Assembly: GCA_012839115.1 (NCBI GenBank)
Contig: DUNX01000023.1
Location: forward strand, 1-64,000
Direction of reading: 5' to 3'
Length of the DNA: 64,000 bases
Origin: Bacillota bacterium
GTDB taxonomy: Bacteria > Bacillota > UBA4882 > UBA10575
The position numbers and the translations under genes were made by a program. Positions 24,045-30,855 of the stretch are shown here, piece by piece. Below the pieces are notes generated by a model. The model did not search any database. It was given only the letters and a program-made list of their open reading frames with translations, and was not told the origin of the DNA. Positions within the stretch are counted from its first letter, which is position 1; every line of letters starts with the position of its first letter.

Positions 24045-24302
24045 ATGAAAGAGAAAAACCGGGCGCCGGGAATTCCCCCGGCGGTGGCATGGAATTTTTT
24101 TGGCCTGAATCTTCTGCTTATCCTGGTTTTTTTCTTTGCTTTTTTGGGATGGAAATATTTTCATGGGCCAAAGGCGGTGACGGCGACAACGGCAACCGGT
24201 GCAAAGGCCTCCGGTTTATGGGAGATTTCTTCCCGTACCGCGAAAAACCTGTTGGATCAGGGACTGCCCTTACTGCGGTTTCGTCACCCATCCTCCAAGT
24301 AG
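24045..24302 (+). CDS. Small single-pass membrane protein of unknown function
   Basis: An 85-residue protein with one strong membrane segment (LNLLLILVFFFAFLGW), a Thr/Ala-rich linker and a basic C-terminus. TTGGAGG lies at a suitable distance before the ATG. I do not recognise the family. The place after gpr, often held by spoIIP in other spore-formers, is suggestive only; there is no spoIIP similarity. It may be a spore-related membrane protein. Confidence 0.55.
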   Translation: MKEKNRAPGIPPAVAWNFFGLNLLLILVFFFAFLGWKYFHGPKAVTATTATGAKASGLWEISSRTAKNLLDQGLPLLRFRHPSSK

Positions 24303-24461
24303 GCTTTTTGCACCTATAAAATACATGACCGCCGTATCTTTCCGGCGGCGGTTGCCATGTACACGCCGGAGTAATCCGTTGGGGAAGGATTTCTCCGCCC
24401 CGTGGTGAATAACCTTAATTTATACTTTTTATATAGATCTCATAGAGAAAGGAACATCTCG

Positions 24462-26048
24462 ATGCACGAGGTAGAAAACCAAACCCCCGGAGGGCTGGCA
24501 AAAACTGCAGGTATGGTCTCGGGGATGATCTTTATCAGCCGTCTCTTGGGACTGGTCAGGGAGATGATTGTCGGCCGGTTTTTTGACCGGGCGGAAACCG
24601 ACGCTTTTTTTGCCGCCTTTGTTATCCCCGATTTCATGTACTATCTGCTGGTGGGGGGCGCACTCTCTGCCGCCTTTATCCCCTTGTTCTCCGGTTATCT
24701 GGCAAGAGGCGAAGAAGAGGAAGGATGGCGGATGACCAGCACTTTTTTGAACATAACCGTTATTTTTTTATCCGTCTTTACCCTATTGGGGATGATCTTC
24801 GCCCGCCAACTTGCGCCCCTGGTCGCCTATGATTTCCGCGATGAGCAACTGCGGCTGTTGGTACAACTGATCCGGATGATGTTTCCGGCGGTCTTTTTTA
24901 CGGCTCTGGCAGGTTTAATGGGTGGTATCCTCCATTCGTACCGGCATTTTTTCATTCCCGCCCTGGGCCCGGTGATATATAATATCGGTATTATTTTGGG
25001 TGCTTTTTATCTTGGCCGGGGTCTCGGGATTAAAGGGATGGCCGTTGGCGTGGTTGTAGGCGCTATGGCCAATTTCTTTACCCAAGCCATTTATCTGGCC
25101 AAAATCACCGGCGGCGGTTACGACCCGTCTTATCTGAATACCCGGCATCCGGGGTTCAGAAAGATTTTGGTCTTGATGGTACCCGCTTTGATTGGCCTCT
25201 CCGCCACCCAACTAAACAATTGGGTTACGATTAATATGGCTTCGGGACTGGCGGAAGGAAGCATAACAGCACTCCGTTTTGGCCAAAGGTTGATCCTCCT
25301 CCCGTTAGGAATTTTCGCCATGGCGATTTCCACGGTATTTTTTCCCACCCTTGCCCGGTTTGCCGCGCGGAAAAGGTGGAAGGATTTCCAAGACAATCTG
25401 GCCTTGGCGGTCAGGGCGATCTTTTACATCACGGTCCCTGCGGCCGTGGGTTTTGTTATTCTCCGGTACAACATCATTCAACTGCTTTTTGAATATAACA
25501 AATTTACCGCCCGGGACACAGAGATGACCGCCTACGCCCTGCTCTTTTATAGCCTTGGTCTTTTTGCCCACGGAGCCATTCAGATTCTCCCGCGGGGGTT
25601 TTACGCCTTGAAAGATACTGTTACTCCGGTAAAGATAACCGGCGCCACCATGGGGTTGGGGATTGCTTTAAACTTTTTGTTTTTGAAGTACACTGGGTTG
25701 AAACACGGCGGCTTGGCTCTTTCCTTTTCGTTGATGGGGATCGTTAATATGGTTGCCTCTCTGTTGCTTCTTCGACGCAAAATCGGGAGCATCCGGGGGC
25801 GCTCGCTTCTGCACACCCTGGTCTTCTCACTGTTGGCCGCGGCCGGTATGGGCATAGTAATTAGCTTTCTTCAGAAGCCGTGGGGGAATCTCCTTGCCTT
25901 TCTTAACGTCAGCGGTTTTTGGCTAGTCTTTCTCCAAACCACCGGAATAATCGGCGCCGGTATCCTTGTTTACCTTATTTTAAGCAAGATTTTCCGGATG
26001 GAAGAATTGGAAATCCTGTGGAAGCTTATGCTGAGGAGAAAAGCCTGA
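24462..26048 (+). CDS. murJ: Lipid II flippase MurJ
   Basis: Polytopic membrane protein (528 residues, about 14 helices) that flips lipid II to the outer face of the membrane for peptidoglycan synthesis. The family N-terminus is SGMIFISRLLGLVREMIVGRFFDRAE, followed by TDAFFAAFVIPDFMYYLLVGGALSAAFIPLF. The start at 24462 is chosen because AGAAAGGAA is spaced 8 bases upstream. B. subtilis uses Amj and MurJ alternatives; only MurJ is visible here. Confidence 0.95.
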   Translation: MHEVENQTPGGLAKTAGMVSGMIFISRLLGLVREMIVGRFFDRAETDAFFAAFVIPDFMYYLLVGGALSAAFIPLFSGYLARGEEEEGWRMTSTFLNITVIFLSVFTLLGMIFARQLAPLVAYDFRDEQLRLLVQLIRMMFPAVFFTALAGLMGGILHSYRHFFIPALGPVIYNIGIILGAFYLGRGLGIKGMAVGVVVGAMANFFTQAIYLAKITGGGYDPSYLNTRHPGFRKILVLMVPALIGLSATQLNNWVTINMASGLAEGSITALRFGQRLILLPLGIFAMAISTVFFPTLARFAARKRWKDFQDNLALAVRAIFYITVPAAVGFVILRYNIIQLLFEYNKFTARDTEMTAYALLFYSLGLFAHGAIQILPRGFYALKDTVTPVKITGATMGLGIALNFLFLKYTGLKHGGLALSFSLMGIVNMVASLLLLRRKIGSIRGRSLLHTLVFSLLAAAGMGIVISFLQKPWGNLLAFLNVSGFWLVFLQTTGIIGAGILVYLILSKIFRMEELEILWKLMLRRKA

Positions 26049-26156
26049 AGAGAGTATTAAAGCAACCCGTATGGGTTATTAACCATGCGGTTAAACCGGG
26101 GATATCAGTTGCGTGCAGGTGGATTGTGCGGGCATGTTTTAAGGAGGCTGGACAGG

Positions 26157-26573
26157 TTGTATTGTTTGACCCATACTGTTGTGGGCGGGATGACCGCCGG
26201 AAGGCTAAGCAATCCTGTGGCCGCTTTTTTGGGAGGCGCAATTTCCCACGCCATCCTGGACGCTGTTCCGCATCATGATTATAAGGAGACTGTTTGGGGA
26301 ATTTTTGATCTTCTCTTGGCTTTGGGCATTCTTTTTCTTGCCCGGTGGCAGCCGGAGCTTTTTCCGCCCGCTTTTATCTGGGGGGGGCTGGGAGGTGCTT
26401 TACCCGATTTGGAATGGGTCCTCCGTCATTTGTCAGGGAAGGAGATTTCACCAATTTTCCCGAGCCACAACCGGCTGACGCCCCATAACCCTCTGGCCTG
26501 GCCGGCGGGTTTTTGGGTTCAGGTGGTAGTGATGATAGCGGCCTCGGGGCTTTGGTATTTCTATATTAGGTAG
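26157..26573 (+). CDS. YdjM/DUF457-like membrane-bound metal-dependent hydrolase
   Basis: A roughly 138-residue membrane protein. Conserved histidines and aspartates are visible in SHAILDAVPHHDY, GALPDLEWVLRHL and PSHNRLTPHN, the pattern of the YdjM/DUF457 family of putative membrane-bound metal-dependent hydrolases. The best start is the TTG at 26157, because AAGGAGG (26141-26147) is 9 bases upstream. The frame extends further upstream without a ribosome-binding site. No substrate is known for the family. Confidence 0.72.
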   Translation: MYCLTHTVVGGMTAGRLSNPVAAFLGGAISHAILDAVPHHDYKETVWGIFDLLLALGILFLARWQPELFPPAFIWGGLGGALPDLEWVLRHLSGKEISPIFPSHNRLTPHNPLAWPAGFWVQVVVMIAASGLWYFYIR

Positions 26574-26760
26574 GCCACGGCGCACCGGACAGCGGCGCGC
26601 TGCCATCCGGGAAAGAAGACCGGTGGCCGTGGCGGGTACGGACGGCTTGACACAGGGTAGTTTGGCAGGATTCGGCCTGCTGCCGGGCCACAGGCCGAGC
26701 CTATGGTCGGGCTGAAGCTCGGCTATATTGTAGGCTGGAGTAATAGGGTAGGTGATTTTT

Positions 26761-27414
26761 TTGAGTGGAATGAGGATCTTCTTTCTTGCCTGGGGGGTAG
26801 CTTTCTCCGGTGCGCTGATGCCCGGTCCGCTGCTGACGGTTAGTATCAAAGAATCGTATAAAAGGGGTTTCTGGGCCGGTCCCCAACTGATACTGGGACA
26901 TGCTATCCTGGAGGGGCTGCTCATTACCGGACTGGTCTTGGGTTTGGGAGGGCTGCTCAAGACTGAGCTTAGCCAGGGGATTATTAGCGTTTTCGGGGGC
27001 GCCTTCCTTTTCTGGATGGCTTGGGGAATGCTGCGTTATGAGGGGCAAGCAGAATTAAGCGCCGGGAAAGAAGAGATAACCACGGATACGCACGGTAGGA
27101 AATCCGGTTTGCCGCCGGTGGTAGCCGGGGCGGTGGTCTCCCTTTCTAATCCCTATTGGACCCTTTGGTGGGCCACTTTAGGCCTGGGGTTTTTGGCGCA
27201 AGCGGAAAAACTGGGCATAGCCGGGGTTTTACTTTTTTTCTCCGGCCATATCCTGGCGGATTTTCTGTGGTATGCCATTGTTTCTTTCGTGGTGTCCACC
27301 GGGAAAAAGTGGCTTACCCCCAAAATTTACCGGGGCATAATCATTTTCTGCGGTCTTTTCCTTATCTATCTTGCGCTAGATTTTTTCCGCCTGGGCCTTA
27401 AAACTTTCCTTTAA
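26761..27414 (+). CDS. LysE family amino-acid exporter
   Basis: A six-helix membrane transporter of about 217 residues. The family N-terminal motif is GVAFSGALMPGPLLTVSIKES, and the later VSLSNPYWTLWWATLGL corresponds to the conserved SNP motif. LysE/RhtB members export amino acids; the substrate is not readable. The start is placed at TTG 26761, with ATG 26770 as an alternative. Two inverted repeats lie upstream (GCCACGG/CCGTGGC at 26574-26633 and GCCGAGC/GCTCGGC at 26694-26723); neither is a recognised riboswitch. Confidence 0.85.
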   Translation: MSGMRIFFLAWGVAFSGALMPGPLLTVSIKESYKRGFWAGPQLILGHAILEGLLITGLVLGLGGLLKTELSQGIISVFGGAFLFWMAWGMLRYEGQAELSAGKEEITTDTHGRKSGLPPVVAGAVVSLSNPYWTLWWATLGLGFLAQAEKLGIAGVLLFFSGHILADFLWYAIVSFVVSTGKKWLTPKIYRGIIIFCGLFLIYLALDFFRLGLKTFL

Positions 27415-27526
27415 ATATGGGGCATACGTTTTTCCACTGCTACGTACGCTGTCAACCTGTACAGATAGAATTTGGAGATAATGGTTTTGACTCGAATAAA
27501 TCCATGGGCAGGAAGGAGAAGCTTGT

Positions 27527-29107
27527 ATGAAAAACGCAGCGTATAATGGACGTGCATGGTATGTACTCCTTTGGCGTGCAGGTATCCTCCTCTTGTTAGT
27601 CCTGGTCTGTTTTGTTTCTACCTTTCTTGAGCAGGTTCAAGTCTCCGGTTCCACGACGGTCGCTCTTCCTGAGGCTTCCCATCAAGCGCTCCCCCGCTGG
27701 CGGGGGTTTAACCTGCTCAATAAATTTTCTAAAGACTGGAGCAACAAACCTTTCCAGGAGGGTGATTTCGCCCGTATCGCCGGGCTGGGATTTAACTTTG
27801 TCCGCCTGCCCATGGATTACCGGGTATGGATCGTTGGCGGCGACCTGCGCCGTTTTGATGAAAAGGTGCTGAATGAGATCGATCAGGCTGTGGCGTGGGG
27901 AGAGAAATATAACATACATGTACAGTTAAATTTTCACCGGGCTCCCGGGTACTGCGTAAATGCGCCCAGGGAAGCCCTAAATCTGTGGACGGATGCCAAA
28001 GCCCAGGAAGCCTTTATCGAACACTGGGAGGTTTTTACCCGCCGTTATCAAGGGATTCCCGGCAAAAACCTTAGTTTTAACCTGCTCAATGAACCTTCCG
28101 GAGTTGAGGCCGGTGTTTATGCCAAACTTATGAAAAGAACGACTGAGGCGATTCACCGGATTGACCCGGAGCGGCTGGTCGTTGTCGACGGGCTGAATTA
28201 TGCCCGCGTTCCCGTTTGGGAGCTTGTCGGGGTTAAGGCCGCCCAGAGTTTTCATAATTACGAGCCTTTTGTATTGACCCACTACCGGGCCGAGTGGGTT
28301 GGTTCGTCCGGGTGGGCTGAACCCCGGTGGCCGCTGCCGCTTATCCCCGACAAGCTTTACGGCGGCATGAAACCGGAACTGCAAAGCCCCATGGTTTTTG
28401 AAGGCGATTTTGCTGTGGAAACAGAGCTGAGTCTACGGGTGCAGATTGTTTCCAATTACGCGCGGTTAGTGGTCAAGGCTGATGGACGCAGAATTTATAA
28501 TAAGATGTTACGCAGTGGTCCGGGCAAGGGGGAATGGAAGAAAGCAGTTTACCGGGATGAATGGGGAATTTATCAAAACATTTTTGACCGGGACTATACG
28601 GTGACGATCCCACCCGGTACAAGAAGAGTTGAGGTTATGGTGACCGATGGCGATTGGCTTTCCTTTAGCCGGGTCACGATTGCCCCCAAAGACAGGGAGA
28701 AGATGGTTATTACCTCTACTGTTTCAGACTGGGGTTTAAAACCCGCGGCATTTCAAATTGGTTTGGATGGCTCCTACCGGATAACCCGCGCGCATGGGAG
28801 TGACAATGCCTACCTGGATAAAGAGTGGCTCAGAAAAACAATCGGCCCCTGGCTTGACCTGAAAAAGCAGGGAGTTGGTGTCATGGTGGGAGAATGGGGA
28901 GTGTACAATAAAACCCCTCATGATGTCACACTGAGGTGGATGGAAGATTTACTGCACCTGTTTGCAGAGGCCGGCCTGGGTTGGGCGCTTTGGAATTTCG
29001 AGGGCGCCTTCGGCATTATTAACAGTAACCGTGCGGATGTTAAATATGCTCCTTTCCATGGCGACCGGTTGGACGAGTCTATGCTGGAGCTTCTTCAGAA
29101 ATACTAA
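27527..29107 (+). CDS. Exported glycoside hydrolase family 5 enzyme with an inserted beta domain
   Basis: A 526-residue exported endoglycanase-like protein. It has an N-terminal membrane segment (LLWRAGILLLLVLVCFVSTF). The family-5 TIM-barrel shows GFNFVRLPMDY near the start, the acid/base Glu189 in LLNEPSG, and the nucleophile Glu456 in VMVGEWGVYN. Between them, residues roughly 285-410 form a beta-rich insertion (ETELSLRVQIVSNYARLVV) that splits the catalytic barrel. The substrate may be beta-glucan, cellulose or mannan. No cleavage site is obvious after the membrane segment, so it may stay anchored. The gene stands alone, with its own terminator. Confidence 0.88.
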   Translation: MKNAAYNGRAWYVLLWRAGILLLLVLVCFVSTFLEQVQVSGSTTVALPEASHQALPRWRGFNLLNKFSKDWSNKPFQEGDFARIAGLGFNFVRLPMDYRVWIVGGDLRRFDEKVLNEIDQAVAWGEKYNIHVQLNFHRAPGYCVNAPREALNLWTDAKAQEAFIEHWEVFTRRYQGIPGKNLSFNLLNEPSGVEAGVYAKLMKRTTEAIHRIDPERLVVVDGLNYARVPVWELVGVKAAQSFHNYEPFVLTHYRAEWVGSSGWAEPRWPLPLIPDKLYGGMKPELQSPMVFEGDFAVETELSLRVQIVSNYARLVVKADGRRIYNKMLRSGPGKGEWKKAVYRDEWGIYQNIFDRDYTVTIPPGTRRVEVMVTDGDWLSFSRVTIAPKDREKMVITSTVSDWGLKPAAFQIGLDGSYRITRAHGSDNAYLDKEWLRKTIGPWLDLKKQGVGVMVGEWGVYNKTPHDVTLRWMEDLLHLFAEAGLGWALWNFEGAFGIINSNRADVKYAPFHGDRLDESMLELLQKY

Positions 29108-29156
29108 AATTCACTGCCTGGAAACATTGGGGCTTTATTAACCAGGGGCCGGAATA

Positions 29157-29188
29157 AGCGACCCGCCCGGCAGGTCGCTTTCTTCCTT
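29157..29188 (+). terminator. Rho-independent terminator after the GH5 gene
   Basis: AGCGACC pairs with GGTCGCT across a 9-base loop and is followed by the T-rich run TTCTTCCTTT. Confidence 0.8.
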
Positions 29189-29235
29189 TACTCCCATTCT
29201 TTTGCGGCAGATTATTTTCCACTGGCGGCCGACAG

Positions 29236-29508
29236 TTATTGACGGGCCTGGTTAGCCAAGAACTGGCTCATTTGGCCTTGCGCCTGTTCCAGTTCGCTCT
29301 GTTGGCCGCTTATTTGTTGTTGCTGGTTGCTTTGCTGTTGTTGACTGATCTGTTGTTGGTTGCTCTGCTGCTGCTGACCGCTGATGGTCCCGATCTCCAG
29401 GCCGATCAGATCCTGGGTGGCGAGAATTTGGCTGATTTTCCCGGGAGATTTGGCAACTTCTGTGCTGGCCGCAAAATTTTGTTGATCTGGATTTTGCTGG
29501 TAAGACAT
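29236..29508 (-). CDS. Small glutamine-rich protein of unknown function
   Basis: A 90-residue protein. The central part is a low-complexity tract of Gln with Ser, Asn and Ile, running over residues about 44-72 (QQQQSNQQQISQQQQ in part). Folded-looking flanks surround it: SPGKISQILATQDLIGLEIGT before, and QAQGQMSQFLANQ after. A very good Shine-Dalgarno (GGAGGTGAG) precedes the ATG, which supports a real gene. No signal peptide is seen. Gln-rich small proteins occur among spore-coat proteins, but there is no direct similarity to a named family. The DNA repeat (TTGCTGTTG-like) may change in length between strains. Confidence 0.65.
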   Translation of the reverse strand: MSYQQNPDQQNFAASTEVAKSPGKISQILATQDLIGLEIGTISGQQQQSNQQQISQQQQSNQQQQISGQQSELEQAQGQMSQFLANQARQ

Positions 29509-29592
29509 TTTCTCACCTCCTCCCGGATATTATGGGGCCAAGTTCAATAAAAGTATAGCCGTCAGTTCCTGAAAACCGGGTAAATCCCAGCC

Positions 29593-29630
29593 AAAAAAAA
29601 GACTGCCTAACGGGGCAGTCTTTTTAAGCA
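29593..29630 (-). terminator. Bidirectional terminator between the small reverse genes
   Basis: AGACTGCC pairs with GGGCAGTCT with A-runs on one side and T-runs on the other, so it can work on both strands. In context it ends the small gene at 29636-29812. Confidence 0.8.
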
Positions 29631-29635
29631 TTGGT

Positions 29636-29812
29636 TTATTCTTCACCGGCAAGTTTCTTGATTACACCAACCCAACGCTTGATCAACGACGGGCCTTGAA
29701 TCTCCCGGGTACAGCTGCTGGAAAGCACAGGATACTTGCAGGTTTTTCCAGTTTGGGGCATTTGCTGAATATTCCGGTTCTTATCAAGGATTTTTACAGA
29801 CAAAACGGGCAA
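29636..29812 (-). CDS. Small protein of unknown function (about 58 residues)
   Basis: A short reverse-strand frame. With a TTG start at 29812, the Shine-Dalgarno AAGGAAAGGAG is spaced normally; a GTG at 29821 would almost touch it. The product has two cysteines and a basic C-terminal half (IKRWVGVIKKLAGEE). It is followed by a strong terminator. The family is not recognised. Its own ribosome-binding site and terminator make it a plausible gene, but the short length leaves doubt. Confidence 0.5.
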   Translation of the reverse strand: MPVLSVKILDKNRNIQQMPQTGKTCKYPVLSSSCTREIQGPSLIKRWVGVIKKLAGEE

Positions 29813-30150
29813 AAGAATCACTCCTTTCCTTGACGGTTATTACACTATATGAAAGAAAAAATTACAGGGAATGAGCGGAAGTAATTCAGTACCGGGCAAA
29901 AACAATTTTTATCATGACCGCGGGTGTGCCTAAAGAAAACACCGGTCGCAGTCATATCATGCTTTTGATGTTGTTCTATCAATAATTTGCCATAAAAAAG
30001 CCACAAAAGCGCAGCTTTTTTTTGTTATAATTAAAATTGATTGCCATTATTCGCGCGCGCGCGGTACTATTCGTATGCTTCTTGCCTGGAAGCAACGATT
30101 ACCGGGCGGCTCGTCACGCGCGGGCGGGAAAGCAGAAAGGGGCCAGGCGT
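29813..30150. other. Divergent intergenic region with hairpins and a promoter
   Basis: 338 bp with no gene. It holds a long imperfect inverted repeat at 29914-29955, with ATGAC...GTCAT and GGTGT...ACACC arms. Next come a short hairpin (AAAAGC/GCTTTT) near 30006-30020, an extended -10 element at 30023-30031, and a 12-bp CG tract at 30052-30063 before the response regulator. Confidence 0.6.
30023..30031 (+). promoter_or_regulatory. Extended -10 promoter element for the two-component/efflux cluster
   Basis: TGTTATAAT matches the extended -10 consensus (TGn-TATAAT); no good -35 is present. It lies about 120 bp before the response-regulator start. Confidence 0.45.
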
Positions 30151-30855
30151 ATGCGAAAAGTGCTGGTAATCGAAGACGACCCGGCCATGCAAGAACTTTT
30201 GAAGTTATACCTTAGTCGAGAAGGTTATGAGGTACTGGCGGCTTTCGATGGAGAAACCGGGCTGGCGATGGCGGCCAGGGAAGACCCGGATCTGGTTATC
30301 CTTGACATCATGCTTCCCGGGGCCGACGGTTGGGAGGTATGCAAAAAAATCCGCCAGGTCAGTTACGTCCCGGTTATTATGGTGACTGCCAAAGGCGAGG
30401 AAATCGACAGAATCCTCGGACTGGAACTGGGCGCCGACGATTATGTCACAAAACCGTTCAGCCCCAGGGAGTTGGTGGCGAGGATCAAGGCAATGTTCCG
30501 CCGGATCGAAATCCTTACCGAGCTGCAGCGGGAGAAGGCAAACCAAAACCGCTTGAGCTTTGACGGTTTGAGGATTGAAGGGGATTTGCGCCGTGTCACC
30601 TTGCACGGGACCGAACTCTCGCTTACACCGAAAGAATTTGATCTTCTATGGTTTTTGGCGGAAAACCCCGGGCGGGTTTTTACCAGGGAACAACTGCTGG
30701 AACAGGTCTGGGGGTACTCATATTTGGGCGACGGGCGGACAGTAGATACATTGGTCAAACGTCTCCGCAAGAAACTGAAGCCGGGAGGAAAAGACCAGAT
30801 GATCGCTACTGTCTGGGGGGTTGGCTACAAGTTTCAACCGGGAGGTGAGAAGTGA
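30151..30855 (+). CDS. OmpR/PhoB family response regulator
   Basis: DNA-binding response regulator of 234 residues. The receiver domain has the acidic pair Asp9/Asp10, the phosphorylated Asp52 in ILDIMLPG, and Lys101 in VTKPF. The C-terminal winged helix (LSLTPKEFDLLWFLAENPGR) binds DNA. It overlaps the histidine kinase start (GTGA) and should be phosphorylated by it. The downstream TolC/MacAB genes are likely targets, from position only. Start ATG 30151 is chosen over a long upstream frame that lacks a ribosome-binding site. Confidence 0.95.
   Translation: MRKVLVIEDDPAMQELLKLYLSREGYEVLAAFDGETGLAMAAREDPDLVILDIMLPGADGWEVCKKIRQVSYVPVIMVTAKGEEIDRILGLELGADDYVTKPFSPRELVARIKAMFRRIEILTELQREKANQNRLSFDGLRIEGDLRRVTLHGTELSLTPKEFDLLWFLAENPGRVFTREQLLEQVWGYSYLGDGRTVDTLVKRLRKKLKPGGKDQMIATVWGVGYKFQPGGEK

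Noticed and set aside
26574-26760. A lysine riboswitch ahead of the LysE exporter
   Set aside because: Only simple inverted repeats were seen. The multi-helix core of a lysine riboswitch and its conserved loops were not found.
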